Below are positions 49,172 through 61,446 of a stretch of DNA of 61,777 bases, piece after piece (positions within the stretch are counted from its first letter, which is position 1; each line of letters opens with the position of its first letter). Position numbers and translations under genes: made by a program. The DNA lies in assembly GCA_030739855.1 (NCBI GenBank), contig JASLYJ010000006.1, positions 1-61,777 on the forward strand, given 5' to 3'. Source of the DNA: Alphaproteobacteria bacterium. Its GTDB lineage: Bacteria > Pseudomonadota > Alphaproteobacteria > UBA11136. The notes under the pieces are model-generated. The model was given only the letters and a program-made list of their open reading frames with translations, was not told the origin of the DNA and ran no database searches.

Positions 49172-49264
49172 ATTCTGGCTCTCTATCCCGGGCGTCTATT
49201 GGGAGGGATTGGGTGTCTCCGCCACTATGGGTTTTCCCGTGAATAGTGGTAGGTGGGGGGGGCT

Positions 49265-50239
49265 ATGAATACTTCTCTCGTCATCATCTCAGGTCCCACG
49301 GCAAGTGGTAAATCCGACCTTGCCCTGGCTGTAGCTGAAAAGCTCGATGGCACTATCATAAATGCCGACAGTATGCAGGTATACCGTGATCTTGCCATTC
49401 TCACCAACCGCCCTAGCGTGTCCGAGACGGTTCGTGCCGTCCACCAGCTTTATGGCATCCTCGACGGCGCTTCCATCTGTTCGGCCGCACGCTGGCGGAA
49501 AATGGCACTGAAAGAAATTTTCGCCGCGGCGAAACAAGGGCGCTTGCCGATCTGCGTTGGCGGCACCGGTCTCTACCTGCGTACTCTGATACAGGGGCTG
49601 GCAGCCATTCCAGATATTCCAGAATCGGTGCGCCGCGCGGCCCGCGCACGTCACGAGGAACTGGGGGGCAAAGCTTTTCACGCGGAACTAGCGGCCCGCG
49701 ATCCGGGGACGGTGGAGCGGTTGCACATGAACGATCGTCAGCGCCTGATCCGCGCTTGGGAGGTGTTGGAGGCCACAGGGCAGGGTTTGAGCGAATGGCA
49801 GAAACAAGGCACCCCACATGAAGGGCTGGCGGCAGCGGGGGTGCGGCTGGCCATGATTGTCCTCATGCCGCCCCGCGAGGCGCTCTACGGGGCCTGCGAC
49901 ACACGCTTTCACCGGATGATGGAAGACGGCCTTCTGGACGAGGTGCGGGCCCTAGACACACGCGGGCTCGATCCCTCGCTTCCCATCATGAAAGCCGTAG
50001 GGTTGCGGGAATTACTTCGTTATTGCCATGGCGAAACCAGCCTGGAAGAGGCTGTTTTTAGGGCGCAGCTGGTTACCAGGCGCTATGCTAAACGGCAGAT
50101 GACATGGCTCCGCCACCAGCTCGATAGTGGGGAAATGGAAAGCATGGTGATCGAGGCGCTATACGAAAACATCCAACTGCCAGAAGTCTTTTCCTTTCTG
50201 GACCGCTTTTTATTGACCTCAGGGGGGCGAAAAGTCTAG
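49265..50239 (+). CDS. miaA: tRNA dimethylallyltransferase MiaA
   Basis: Adds the isopentenyl group to A37 of tRNAs that read UNN codons. 324 residues from ATG 49265 (MNTSLVII) after a G-rich ribosome site. P-loop SGPTASGKSDL, NADSMQVYRDL, the substrate loop with CVGGTGLYLRTLIQG, and RRYAKRQMTWLRHQ near the C-terminal end, all characteristic. An 8-bp inverted repeat spans its stop codon. Confidence 0.95.
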   Translation: MNTSLVIISGPTASGKSDLALAVAEKLDGTIINADSMQVYRDLAILTNRPSVSETVRAVHQLYGILDGASICSAARWRKMALKEIFAAAKQGRLPICVGGTGLYLRTLIQGLAAIPDIPESVRRAARARHEELGGKAFHAELAARDPGTVERLHMNDRQRLIRAWEVLEATGQGLSEWQKQGTPHEGLAAAGVRLAMIVLMPPREALYGACDTRFHRMMEDGLLDEVRALDTRGLDPSLPIMKAVGLRELLRYCHGETSLEEAVFRAQLVTRRYAKRQMTWLRHQLDSGEMESMVIEALYENIQLPEVFSFLDRFLLTSGGRKV

Positions 50240-50248
50240 TTTTTCGCC
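50226..50248 (+). repeat. inverted repeat spanning the miaA stop codon
   Basis: GGCGAAAA (50226-50233) and TTTTCGCC (50241-50248) form a perfect 8-bp stem with a 7-base loop that contains the TAG stop. No T-run follows, so it may be a pause, stability or weak termination element before ilvB. The rest of the gap to ilvB shows no leader peptide rich in Ile/Val/Leu codons that I can find. Confidence 0.55.
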
Positions 50249-50377
50249 GCTCTACGGGGAATTCTCCTCTTTCTTGGGCTGGTCTCTCAGCATATGCTTA
50301 TGAGGAACTACAAAGGCTGTGCGGGAGCGTGGTGCTGTCCCACACAATAAGCAGGCTGCAGGAAGAAGGAACAAACA

Positions 50378-52135
50378 ATGGCGATTGCCAAATTAACCGG
50401 CGCTGGAATCGTTCTCAAGGTGCTGCGTGATCAGGACGTGGAAGTCATTTTCGGCTATCCTGGTGGCGCCGTGCTGCCCCTGTATGATGAACTGTTCAAG
50501 CAGAACAAGATTCGTCATATCCTGGTGCGCCACGAACAAGGCGCGGTCCACGCGGCAGAGGGATATGCCCGCTCCACTGGTAAGGTCGGCGTGGTGCTGG
50601 TGACGTCAGGACCCGGCGCCACCAATGCTGTAACCGGTCTTGCCGACGCTATGATGGACTCCATTCCTATCGTCTTCCTCAGTGGCCAGGTCCCCACTCA
50701 CATGATTGGTAACGATGCCTTTCAGGAGGCTGATACGGTGGGGATCACCAGACCCTGTACCAAGCAAAATTATCTTGTAAAGGATGTGGCCGATCTCGCC
50801 AACACTATGCACGAGGCATTCTTTGTGGCGCGCAGCGGTCGCCCTGGTCCAGTAGGTGTGGATATCCCTAAGGACGTCCAATTCGCCAAGGCGCTATACG
50901 TGGCCAAGCACACAGTGAGCCGCAAGAGCTACCAGCCCCAGGTGCGGCCGGAACTGGCACATATCAAACAAGCGGTGGAGATTCTGGCCACGGCCAAGCG
51001 TCCCATTTTCTACGCCGGTGGTGGGGTGGTCAATTCCGGCCCCGCAGCTTCCAGGGCGCTGACCGAGCTACTGCACCTGACCGGTTATCCCTGTACCGTG
51101 ACTCTGATGGGGCTGGGGTGCTTCCCTACCACCGATAAGCAATATCTCGGTATGCTTGGTATGCACGGCACTTACGAGGCTAACCTCGCTATGCACGGTT
51201 GCGATGTAATGGTGGCTGTAGGCTCGCGCTTCGACGACCGGGTAACGGGGCGACTTGCCGATTTTGCGCCCAAATCTAAGATTATCCATATCGATATCGA
51301 TCCCTCCTCCATCAACAAGAACGTGGTGGTGGACCTACCCATCGTGGGAGATGTAGGAGCTGTGCTACGCGGCCTGGTGCGAGAATGGAAGGCGCAGAAG
51401 GCGAAACCAAACGCCAAGGCCCTGAAATCCTGGTGGCAGACCATTGACAAATGGCGGGCCCGTAACTGCCTCAGTTATAAGCAGTCCAAAAAGCTCATCA
51501 AACCGCAATACGCGCTGGAGCGCCTGCGCGAGCTGACGCGCAAAAGGGACGTCTATTTCACAACCGAGGTAGGCCAGCATCAAATGTGGGCGGCACAGTT
51601 CCTTGAGTTAACCAAGCCCAACCACTGGATGACGTCGGGCGGGCTTGGTACCATGGGTTACGGCCTGCCGGCAGCCATGGGCGTCCAAATCGCACATCCA
51701 AAATCGCTTGTCATTGATGTGGCCGGCGAGGCCTCAATCATGATGAACATTCAGGAGATGTCCACCATCATGCAGTACCGGCTACCGGTGAAAGTGTTTA
51801 TACTCAACAACCACTACATGGGAATGGTTCGCCAGTGGCAGGAACTCTTGCATGGTGGGCGCTATTCGGAGTCCTATATGGAATCCCTTCCCGACTTTGT
51901 TAAACTGGCGGATTCCTTCGGCGCGCTGGGCCTACGGGCTACCAAGCCCGAGGAGGTGGATGATCTTATCCGTGAGATGATTAAGGAGGATCGCGCGGTT
52001 ATCGCCGATGTGTGCATTGACCCCAATGAGAACTGTTTTCCCATGATTCCCTCGGGTGCTGCACATAACGAGATTCTTTTTGCCCCTGGCGGCGGGGAAG
52101 AGAATGGAAAGGAAGACGGCATGGTTCTGGTATAG
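50378..52135 (+). CDS. ilvB: acetolactate synthase, large subunit
   Basis: ThDP enzyme of the first common step to valine, leucine and isoleucine. It has 585 residues: an N-terminal PYR domain with [20 protein letters not shown] (catalytic Glu in [11 protein letters not shown]), a central FAD domain, and a C-terminal PP domain with [14 protein letters not shown] and [14 protein letters not shown]. The metal motif reads GEAS instead of the common GDGS, a change I recall from other alphaproteobacterial enzymes. Followed by ilvN after 49 bases. Confidence 0.95.
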   Translation: MAIAKLTGAGIVLKVLRDQDVEVIFGYPGGAVLPLYDELFKQNKIRHILVRHEQGAVHAAEGYARSTGKVGVVLVTSGPGATNAVTGLADAMMDSIPIVFLSGQVPTHMIGNDAFQEADTVGITRPCTKQNYLVKDVADLANTMHEAFFVARSGRPGPVGVDIPKDVQFAKALYVAKHTVSRKSYQPQVRPELAHIKQAVEILATAKRPIFYAGGGVVNSGPAASRALTELLHLTGYPCTVTLMGLGCFPTTDKQYLGMLGMHGTYEANLAMHGCDVMVAVGSRFDDRVTGRLADFAPKSKIIHIDIDPSSINKNVVVDLPIVGDVGAVLRGLVREWKAQKAKPNAKALKSWWQTIDKWRARNCLSYKQSKKLIKPQYALERLRELTRKRDVYFTTEVGQHQMWAAQFLELTKPNHWMTSGGLGTMGYGLPAAMGVQIAHPKSLVIDVAGEASIMMNIQEMSTIMQYRLPVKVFILNNHYMGMVRQWQELLHGGRYSESYMESLPDFVKLADSFGALGLRATKPEEVDDLIREMIKEDRAVIADVCIDPNENCFPMIPSGAAHNEILFAPGGGEENGKEDGMVLV

Positions 52136-52184
52136 GCCTGGTCTCCAGACTGGATTCGGGACCTTTTAAGCGGAGAACAAGGAA

Positions 52185-52700
52185 GTGACTGAAGCAAAAG
52201 AAGATATCAATAAGCACGTCATCGCCGTCCTCGTAGACAATGAGCCTGGTGTTCTGGCTCGTGTGGTGGGCCTGTTTTCGGGGCGTGGCTATAATATCGA
52301 GAGCCTGACCGTGTCCGAGGTGGACCCGGTGGAGATCCTTTCGCGTATTACCATCGTGACCTCAGGAACGGCCATGATCATTGAGCAGATCAAGGCCCAA
52401 CTTGGACGTCTGGTGCCGGTGCATCGGGTTGCCGATCTTACTCTGGAGGGAGACAGCGTGGAACGGGAACTGGCCCTGGTGAAAGTCAAGGGTGGCGGCG
52501 AAAAACGTGTTGAAGCTCTGCGTATCGCCGATATTTTCCGCGCCCGCGTGGTGGATAGCACCACCCGCTCTTTTGTTTTTGAGATGACGGGCTCTAGCGA
52601 CAAGATTGAAGCTTTTATAGATCTCATGACCCCCTTGGGCCTTGTGGATGCCTGCCGCACTGGCGTAGTGGCTATTGCGCGCGGTCCAGAGCCTCTGTAA
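52185..52700 (+). CDS. ilvN: acetolactate synthase, small regulatory subunit
   Basis: Gives feedback control by valine and raises activity. 171 residues with an N-terminal ACT domain (AVLVDNEPGVLARVVGLFSGRGYNIESL, cited by its ends AVLVDNEPG and YNIESL) and the C-terminal ALS_ss domain with VRDxxx-like FRARVVDSTTRSF and the TGVVAIARG end. GTG start with AAGGAA five bases before it. Confidence 0.95.
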   Translation: MTEAKEDINKHVIAVLVDNEPGVLARVVGLFSGRGYNIESLTVSEVDPVEILSRITIVTSGTAMIIEQIKAQLGRLVPVHRVADLTLEGDSVERELALVKVKGGGEKRVEALRIADIFRARVVDSTTRSFVFEMTGSSDKIEAFIDLMTPLGLVDACRTGVVAIARGPEPL

Positions 52701-52754
52701 GTAACTATTCACCGGCACCAGAAGCGCAAAAAAACAAAATGGAATTGGATGTGA

Positions 52755-53786
<1,032 letters not shown>

Positions 53787-53803
53787 GCTTGTAGATTTCA
53801 ACT

Positions 53804-55357
53804 ATGAATATAAAGCCGGATAACAACAGAGTCGTCATATTCGACACCACATTGCGTGATGGCGAACAATCGCCTGGCGCCTCTATGACCTTGGAAGAAA
53901 AACTGCGCATCGCTACCACGCTAGAAGAACTGGGCGTGGATGTGATTGAGGCCGGATTCCCGTTCGCCTCCAAGGGTGATTTCGAGGCGGTGCAGAGTGT
54001 TGCCAAACATTTGAAAACTACTACCGTCTGCGGTCTGGCGCGGGCTACCCGCGGCGATATAAAGCGCGCAGCCGAAGCCTTGAAACCCTCGGACAATAGG
54101 CGCATCCACACCTTCATTTCCACCAGTCCACTGCATATGAAGCACAAGCTGAAGATGGAACCAGACGACGTGCATCAGGCGGTCATTGACAGCGTTACCT
54201 ACGCACGCACTTTCACCGATAATGTGGAATGGTCGTGTGAGGACGCCACCAGGTCCGATCACGACTTTCTATGCCGCTGCATTGAATCGGCCATTGATGC
54301 TGGTGCCGGCACAATTAACATTCCCGACACTGTGGGCTACACCCTGCCTATGGAGTTCAGTAGGCTTATCTCCATGCTGTTCGACCGCGTAACCAACATA
54401 GACAAGGCTGTCATTTCCGTACACTGCCACAACGACCTGGGGCTGGCGGTAGCCAATTCCCTGGCCGCAGTAGACGCCGGCGCCCGCCAGGTGGAATGCA
54501 CTATAAACGGCCTGGGCGAGCGTGCTGGGAACGCCGCCATGGAGGAAATTGTCATGACTCTGCGCACTCGCCATGACATCCTGCCCCTAGCCACCGGAAT
54601 CAACACTGGGCTGATCACGCGGGCTTCACATTTGGTCTCCACCATTACCGGTTTCGTGGTTCAGCCCAACAAGGCCATCGTCGGCACTAACGCTTTCGCC
54701 CATGAGGCTGGGATTCATCAGGACGGCATGCTCAAACATGCCGGCACCTATGAAATCATGACGCCAGAATCCGTAGGGCTGACCAAGTCGAAGCTGGTCT
54801 TGGGTAAGCATTCTGGCCGCCATGCTTTCGTGGAGAAGCTGAAAGAATTGGGCTTTGACTTGGACGATAGTGTCGCGGAAGAGGTCTTTGTCCGCTTCAA
54901 GGAGTTGGCTGACCGTAAGAAAGATATCTTTGAAGAAGACATCATCGCTCTGGTGGATGATCAGGTAGCGCGCGGCGACCAGCGCATCGAATTCGTCTCA
55001 TTACATGTTATCTGTGGGTCCACCGGCCCCCAGAGGGCGACGTTGGAACTGGAAATCGACGGTGAAGTCAAGTCCGCCGAGGCTACTGGCGATGGCCCCG
55101 TGGACGCCACCTTCCAGGCTATTCACAAACTATTCCCTCACGATGCGGTGCTGCAGCTCTATCAGGTGCATGCTGTGACCGAGGGTACTGACGCCCAAGC
55201 CGAGGTAACGGTACGGCTTGAAGAAAACGGCAAATCGGTCAACGGCCAGGGTGCGGACGTAGATACCATGGTGGCCTCGGCGCGGGCCTACGTGAGAGCG
55301 CTCAACAAACTTATCGTTAAGCGTGAAAAGTCTGCTCCGGCGGCGCTTTCCGCTTGA
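53804..55357 (+). CDS. leuA: 2-isopropylmalate synthase
   Basis: Commits carbon to leucine. 517 residues: HMGL-like TIM barrel with the metal site start FDTTLRDGEQSPGASM, SVHCHNDLGLAVANSLAA and GLGERAGNAAMEEI, then a linker, then the LeuA dimer/allosteric domain (about 390-510) for leucine feedback. It starts 17 bases after ilvC, completing the ilvBNC-leuA unit. Confidence 0.95.
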   Translation: MNIKPDNNRVVIFDTTLRDGEQSPGASMTLEEKLRIATTLEELGVDVIEAGFPFASKGDFEAVQSVAKHLKTTTVCGLARATRGDIKRAAEALKPSDNRRIHTFISTSPLHMKHKLKMEPDDVHQAVIDSVTYARTFTDNVEWSCEDATRSDHDFLCRCIESAIDAGAGTINIPDTVGYTLPMEFSRLISMLFDRVTNIDKAVISVHCHNDLGLAVANSLAAVDAGARQVECTINGLGERAGNAAMEEIVMTLRTRHDILPLATGINTGLITRASHLVSTITGFVVQPNKAIVGTNAFAHEAGIHQDGMLKHAGTYEIMTPESVGLTKSKLVLGKHSGRHAFVEKLKELGFDLDDSVAEEVFVRFKELADRKKDIFEEDIIALVDDQVARGDQRIEFVSLHVICGSTGPQRATLELEIDGEVKSAEATGDGPVDATFQAIHKLFPHDAVLQLYQVHAVTEGTDAQAEVTVRLEENGKSVNGQGADVDTMVASARAYVRALNKLIVKREKSAPAALSA

Positions 55358-55423
55358 ACCTGCTGGGAATGGATGGCTTTGTGGTGATACATTCGTGACG
55401 GCAGAATCTGGAAAATGAGGTAG

Positions 55424-56470
<1,047 letters not shown>

Positions 56471-56608
56471 TCCGTCTTTTATGGGTTTCTTTATTGTTTC
56501 TTCATTCGTTCATATAATGACCAGATTAATGAATGCTTTAGGAGACTAATATTGCTTTGGTCCGCCGTCTTACTTTTCCGCCTCCTGCTGGAAATCTAAG
56601 GAAAAGAA

Positions 56609-57493
56609 ATGTTGGAACCCCGAAAAAATTCCGTGGCTCACTTGGCCACATCTTTCAAAATTCTGACCCGGCGTTTTACTGACCTGGCTCTTGTGGGTGC
56701 TGCGCTGGGGCTAATGGTTATGGGGCGGGTAGATGTGGCTCTGATTGAACGGGTTCGCGTCACGACGGTGGATGCTGTGGCACCACTCCTTGACGCCTTG
56801 TCCCAGCCGACGGCCACTGTCTCCATAATAATTGACCGGGTACAGAAGCATATCGTCCTCGATCGGGAAATGACCTTTTTAAGACAGGAAAATGACCGTC
56901 TGAAGCACTGGCGTAATGTGGCACTTCATCTTGAGACGAAAAACCAAAAGCTGCAAAAGTTACTCAACTTCACGCCGGATCCTGCACTGAACTATATTTC
57001 GGCCCGTGTCATTGCGGACCCAGGCCGGGTCTTTGTCCGCAGTATGGTCCTTAATTCTGGAAGCAGTAGCGGGGTCAGAGAAGGCCAGGTCGCCATCACC
57101 GGAGACGGACTTTTGGGCCGGGTCGTAAAAGTGGGCTATCAGTCTTCGAGAATTCTTCTGCTCACAGACATCAACTCCCACATCCCTGTTATTACCGAAC
57201 TCTCGCCGTCACGGGCGATCCTTGTCGGGGATAATTCCGACCGACCGCAACTTGCCCATCTTCAGGCTATTACCGAAGTTACCGTGGGCGAACGCATCGT
57301 CACGTCCGGACATGGCGGGGCCTTTCCTCCGGGGATTCCAGTGGGCAAAGTGGTTTCTGCTGCCGAGGGGAACGTCCGCATCCAGCCTTTTGTGGATATG
57401 AGCAACGTGGAATATGTGCGGGTGGTGGAATCCGGCCTCAGCGGCTTTTTGCCCATGAACCCCAATTTTCTGAAGGGAGATAAAAATCCCTGA
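56609..57493 (+). CDS. mreC: rod-shape protein MreC
   Basis: 294 residues: basic start, one membrane segment (about 29-46), a coiled coil (about 80-112, REMTFLRQENDRLKHW) and the beta-rich MreC domain with GDGLLGRVVKVGYQSSRILLLTD (cited by ends GDGLLGRV and LLLTD) and TSGHGGAFPPGIPVG. A scaffold for PBP2-RodA in the periplasm. Ribosome site AAGGAAAAG. Confidence 0.94.
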   Translation: MLEPRKNSVAHLATSFKILTRRFTDLALVGAALGLMVMGRVDVALIERVRVTTVDAVAPLLDALSQPTATVSIIIDRVQKHIVLDREMTFLRQENDRLKHWRNVALHLETKNQKLQKLLNFTPDPALNYISARVIADPGRVFVRSMVLNSGSSSGVREGQVAITGDGLLGRVVKVGYQSSRILLLTDINSHIPVITELSPSRAILVGDNSDRPQLAHLQAITEVTVGERIVTSGHGGAFPPGIPVGKVVSAAEGNVRIQPFVDMSNVEYVRVVESGLSGFLPMNPNFLKGDKNP

Positions 57494-57996
57494 TGTTTTG
57501 GCAGCGGCTTGATCTTATCGCCCGCAGTGTTTCACCAATGGCGATAACGCTTCTTCTGGTCGTGATTAGCGCCCTGCCGATGCATATCCCTTCATTTGGG
57601 ACGGTATCGCCGATTCTTGCCCTTATAGCGGTTTATTATTGGCCCATCTTCAGGCCCGATTTGATGCCGTCTCTCGCGGTTTTTGGTGCGGGTCTTTTTC
57701 AAGATATTCTCTTCGATACTCCGCTTGGGGCCTTTGCCCTAATTTTCTTGCTGGTCCGTATGTTCATCGTTTCCCAGAGGCGGTTCTTTATTGACAATTC
57801 GTTCGTAGCCATGTGGTTGGGATTTATGTTTGTCACGGCTGGTTCGCTGGCCATAATCTGGCTAATCATCTCCCTGTTTAACGTAGCATTCATTAGCCCT
57901 ACGGCGGTGGCTGTTCAGTTTTTTCTAACTCTTTTCTTGTTCCCCTGTTTCGCGTGGTTATTCTCCCGCGTTCAGCGGACTCTCCTGCGGCAGTGA
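57493..57996 (+). CDS. mreD: rod-shape protein MreD
   Basis: 167 residues, five or six hydrophobic segments, and the family block GLFQDILFDTPLGAFALIFLL (cited by GLFQDILFDTPLG). Inner membrane partner of MreC. Its ATG shares one base with the mreC stop (TGATG). Confidence 0.9.
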   Translation: MFWQRLDLIARSVSPMAITLLLVVISALPMHIPSFGTVSPILALIAVYYWPIFRPDLMPSLAVFGAGLFQDILFDTPLGAFALIFLLVRMFIVSQRRFFIDNSFVAMWLGFMFVTAGSLAIIWLIISLFNVAFISPTAVAVQFFLTLFLFPCFAWLFSRVQRTLLRQ

Positions 57997-58000
57997 TGAT

Positions 58001-59863
58001 ATGCAGCGCGAGCATACCCGGATAAAGGGGTTTTCGCGTCGTGCGGTAGTACTTGGAGGGGGGCAGGCCCTACTTTTATCCGCTCTTGTTGGGCGTCTCT
58101 ACTACCTGCAGATCATCGAATCCAGCCGATACGTCATGTTGGCAGAGGATAACCGTATCAGCCTACGTCTGCTGTCACCACCACGGGGTCGTATCACGGA
58201 TCGCAATGGTGAACTCATGGCACTGAACCGACCTAATTACATCGCGGTCTTGGTTCCGGAACTGGCGCCTGACTTGGAGACGATCCTATCCTCTCTTGAA
58301 GGGATTCTATCTATTTCAGAGCGTGAACACCTGCGCATTTTGCGTGAGGTCAGAAGCAAGCGCAGCTTCGTGCCTCTCACTATCAAGGAGAATCTTAGTT
58401 GGGAAGACGTGGCTAAAATCGAGGTCAACGCGCCGTCCTTGCCGGGGGTTTCCATCGAAGTGGGGCAGAGCCGCTATTATCCCTTTGCCGAGGCAGCAGG
58501 ACACGCGTTGGGTTACGTGGCTGCCGTCTCCAAGGAAGAACAAGGGACCGACCCCCTTCTGAGGCTTCCGGGTTCCCGCATCGGCAAGGACGGTATCGAG
58601 AAGGCCAACGACCTTGCGCTACGGGGCACGGCAGGACACAGACATATCGAAGTTGACGCCCTGGGCCGGGTTATCAGGGAAGTAGATCGGAATGAAGGAC
58701 AGTCGGGGAAAGATCTGGCCCTGACCATTGATTCCGGCCTTCAGAAATTTATTTTCCACCATCTCAAAGACATGAGCGCTATCGCTGTGGTCATGGACGC
58801 GTTAAGTGGGGAAATTTTGGCCATGGTTTCCACGCCTGGCTTCGATCCCAATGCTTTTAACGAGGGGTTGAGCACGGAAGCCTGGCACGATCTTGTCTCC
58901 AACCCCAAGGGGCCACTTATCAACAAATCCATTTCCGGGCAATACATGCCTGGTTCCACCTTCAAGATGATGGTCGCCCTGGCCGCTCTAGAAGACGAGA
59001 TCATCAGCCCCAATCAAAGATTTTTCTGCGGGGGTCATATGGAACTTGGTGACAGCCGATTCCACTGTTGGATGAAGGAAGGACACGGCGCCATGAAGAT
59101 GGTGTCGGCGCTGCAGCAATCCTGCGATGTCTATTTCTTCGAGGTGGCGCTGCGTACCGGCATTAACCGTATTTCCAAGATGGCGCGGCGCTTCGGGCTG
59201 GGGGCCAAGCTGGGGATCGACCTTCCTGGAGAACGCGACGGGCTGATGCCTACCCGTGACTGGAAATTGGCAGTCGAAGGGTCATCCTGGCAGTTGGGGG
59301 AAACACTAAATGCGGGAATTGGCCAGGGATATGTCCTTTCCACGCCTCTGCAACTGGCCGTCATGATGGCCCGGCTCGTTAATGGCGGAGTTGCGGTGGA
59401 ACCCCATGTGATCCGTAATCTGGTGAACGAAGAATCCATTTTGCAACAATCCAGACCCGTCCTTCCATCTCTGGGTATTTCTCCAGCCTCTCTTGCCATT
59501 GTAAAGCAAGGTATGGATGCCGTGGTTAATACGTCCCTAGGTACGGCATTCCGTTCACGGATAATAAAGAAGGGAAAAAAAATGGGTGGTAAGACAGGTA
59601 CCTCTCAAGTGCGTCGCATCAGTGAAAGGGAGCGGGAATCAGGTATTCTCAAGAACATAGAGCGGCCTTGGGAGGAAAGGGACCACGCCCTTTTCGTCGG
59701 TTATGCGCCCACTCAGAAGCCGCGCTTTGTAGTTTCCGTGGTGGTAGAGCATGGAGGCGGCGGATCAAAGGTGGCTGCGCCGCTGGGTAGGGATATCCTC
59801 TTAGAAACCCAACGCCGAGTCGAGGCCTTTCCCGGCAGTGGCGCGCCGCGCCGTGACGGGTAG
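58001..59863 (+). CDS. mrdA: elongation transpeptidase PBP2
   Basis: Class B penicillin-binding protein of side-wall synthesis, partner of RodA. 620 residues: membrane segment about 15-35, PBP dimer domain with PPRGRITDRNGELMALN, transpeptidase with STFK in PGSTFKMMVAL, SxN-type SCD in QQSCDVYFFEVAL, and KTGT in GGKTGTSQ. Catalytic motifs intact (SCD is the normal form in PBP2). Confidence 0.96.
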   Translation: MQREHTRIKGFSRRAVVLGGGQALLLSALVGRLYYLQIIESSRYVMLAEDNRISLRLLSPPRGRITDRNGELMALNRPNYIAVLVPELAPDLETILSSLEGILSISEREHLRILREVRSKRSFVPLTIKENLSWEDVAKIEVNAPSLPGVSIEVGQSRYYPFAEAAGHALGYVAAVSKEEQGTDPLLRLPGSRIGKDGIEKANDLALRGTAGHRHIEVDALGRVIREVDRNEGQSGKDLALTIDSGLQKFIFHHLKDMSAIAVVMDALSGEILAMVSTPGFDPNAFNEGLSTEAWHDLVSNPKGPLINKSISGQYMPGSTFKMMVALAALEDEIISPNQRFFCGGHMELGDSRFHCWMKEGHGAMKMVSALQQSCDVYFFEVALRTGINRISKMARRFGLGAKLGIDLPGERDGLMPTRDWKLAVEGSSWQLGETLNAGIGQGYVLSTPLQLAVMMARLVNGGVAVEPHVIRNLVNEESILQQSRPVLPSLGISPASLAIVKQGMDAVVNTSLGTAFRSRIIKKGKKMGGKTGTSQVRRISERERESGILKNIERPWEERDHALFVGYAPTQKPRFVVSVVVEHGGGGSKVAAPLGRDILLETQRRVEAFPGSGAPRRDG

Positions 59864-59869
59864 GTGAGC

Positions 59870-61018
59870 ATGTCAATCCGGTATACCGATTCTTCTGAAA
59901 TGCGTCTGTCGGAAAAGCTCTGGCAGGTGAACTGGTCCATGATCATGCTGTTGTGCTTTATAGCTGCGATAGGGTTTACCATTCTCTACTCCGCGGCAAA
60001 CGGCAGCCTTGAACCTTGGGCTATGCAGCAGATGATCCGGTTCGCAGTTGGTGTGGTGATTCTGCTTGCCGCGGCCGTGGTGGATATCCGGTTCTGGCTT
60101 CGATCTGCCTACGCTTTCTATTTTCTTTCCTTGTCTCTTCTAGTGGCGATGGAGATCTTTGGCGCCTCTGGCTCGGGTGTGCAACGATGGATTGATACAG
60201 GCTTTTTCCAGTTTCAGCCCTCGGAGATCATGAAGGTGTTCCTAGTTCTGGCTCTAGCACGCTATTTCCACGGCACCGATTCCAAAAATGTAGACAAATC
60301 TATCTATCTTGTGGCTCCTCTGGCGATGACCGCGGTGCCGGCAATACTGATCATGCGCCAGCCCGATCTTGGCACGGCAACTATGCTGTTTGTAATCAGT
60401 GGCGTGATGTTTTTCCTCGCCGGGGTGCGAATCTGGAAAGTCACTCTTCTTGCCCTTGGTGCACTGGCGGCCATTCCCGTGGGATGGCAGTTCCTCCACG
60501 ACTACCAGAAGAAACGCCTTCTGGCGTTCCTCGATCCTGAATCTGACCCTCTGGGTACGGGGTATCACATCATCCAGTCGAAAATTGCTCTGGGCTCGGG
60601 AGGTGTTTTTGGCAAAGGTTTTCTTTTGGGCTCGCAAAGCCACCTCAATTTCCTACCCGAAAAACAAACCGACTTTGTTTTCACCATGCTAGCCGAGGAA
60701 TTCGGCTTTGTCGGCGCCTTTTCCCTGATCGGACTATATATGCTTCTGGTGGTATACGGGTTTTCCATCGCCTTGAAGTCGCGCAGCCATTTTGGGCGTC
60801 TGGCAGCCCTTGGTCTGACCACCACATTTTTTCTATATTTCTTCATTAATATAGCCATGGTGATGGGGGTGATCCCTGTGGCAGGGGTACCGCTACCCTT
60901 GGTTTCCTACGGCGGGACGGCCATGCTGACACTGATGTTCTCGTTTGGCATCATCACGGGGGTCCACGTACACCGTAACCAGCGTATCAGTCAGTATCAG
61001 ACGGGACAGATGGAATAA
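59870..61018 (+). CDS. rodA: SEDS peptidoglycan polymerase RodA
   Basis: Side-wall lipid II polymerase working with PBP2. About 382 residues, ten membrane segments, SEDS landmarks RQPDLGTATML, GSGGVFGKGFLLGSQSHLNFLPE (cited by GKGFLLGSQ and LNFLPE) and PLVSYGGTAMLTLMFSFG. I use the ATG at 59870; GTG at 59864 is an alternative. It closes the mre-mrd operon. Confidence 0.96.
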   Translation: MSIRYTDSSEMRLSEKLWQVNWSMIMLLCFIAAIGFTILYSAANGSLEPWAMQQMIRFAVGVVILLAAAVVDIRFWLRSAYAFYFLSLSLLVAMEIFGASGSGVQRWIDTGFFQFQPSEIMKVFLVLALARYFHGTDSKNVDKSIYLVAPLAMTAVPAILIMRQPDLGTATMLFVISGVMFFLAGVRIWKVTLLALGALAAIPVGWQFLHDYQKKRLLAFLDPESDPLGTGYHIIQSKIALGSGGVFGKGFLLGSQSHLNFLPEKQTDFVFTMLAEEFGFVGAFSLIGLYMLLVVYGFSIALKSRSHFGRLAALGLTTTFFLYFFINIAMVMGVIPVAGVPLPLVSYGGTAMLTLMFSFGIITGVHVHRNQRISQYQTGQME

Positions 61019-61073
61019 GAGACCAATCTCGACAAGACCACGGGGCGGTGTTATACGCCGGGAATCCACTCAT

Positions 61074-61149
<76 letters not shown>

Positions 61150-61157
61150 ATAAAATC

Positions 61158-61194
61158 AATGGCTTAGCGAGAAATCGCTAGGCCGTTGTTTTAT
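61158..61194 (+). terminator. hairpin terminator after tRNA-Lys
   Basis: AATGGCTTAGCGA (61158-61170) pairs with TCGCTAGGCCGTT (61175-61187) over 13 positions including G-U pairs, with a GAAA tetraloop, followed by GTTTTAT. A stable stem with a short T-run. Confidence 0.7.
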
Positions 61195-61198
61195 CTAG

Positions 61199-61325
61199 GG
61201 AGCACATAGGGAGCACGGGGCAGGGCACCCTTACCACTCCCTATAGGGACATATATGTCGGTGAATGGAAGGATGGCAAAAAACACGGGCAGGGCACCAT
61301 GACCTATGCCGAGTGTATCGCGTAG
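61199..61325 (+). pseudogene. decayed MORN-repeat gene fragment
   Basis: On the plus strand a frame through 61246-61325 encodes YVGEWKDGKKHGQGTMTY, one clear MORN unit, after a worn half-unit (GQGTLTTPYRD). It then ends at TAG after ECIA. No start codon or ribosome site is visible. It shares a long identical stretch with the inverted MORN gene at the window end, so it looks like the stump of a duplicated copy. The following bases up to 61446 hold no gene I can see. Confidence 0.55.
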
Positions 61326-61446
61326 GGTTTATTTAGGTTTTTGCACGTTTGTGCAACTGATAGTAGACACTTTATGTGGCTTCGATCAAATTTACACGGC
61401 ACAGATCACGGCTAGAACTCCGTCCCATCGCTTCAATTTTTATCAC

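Noticed and set aside
51700..51760. GEAS in place of GDGS in the ThDP motif of IlvB, as a possible defect
   Set aside because: Glu is a conservative replacement that I recall from other alphaproteobacterial acetolactate synthases; the other motifs are intact.
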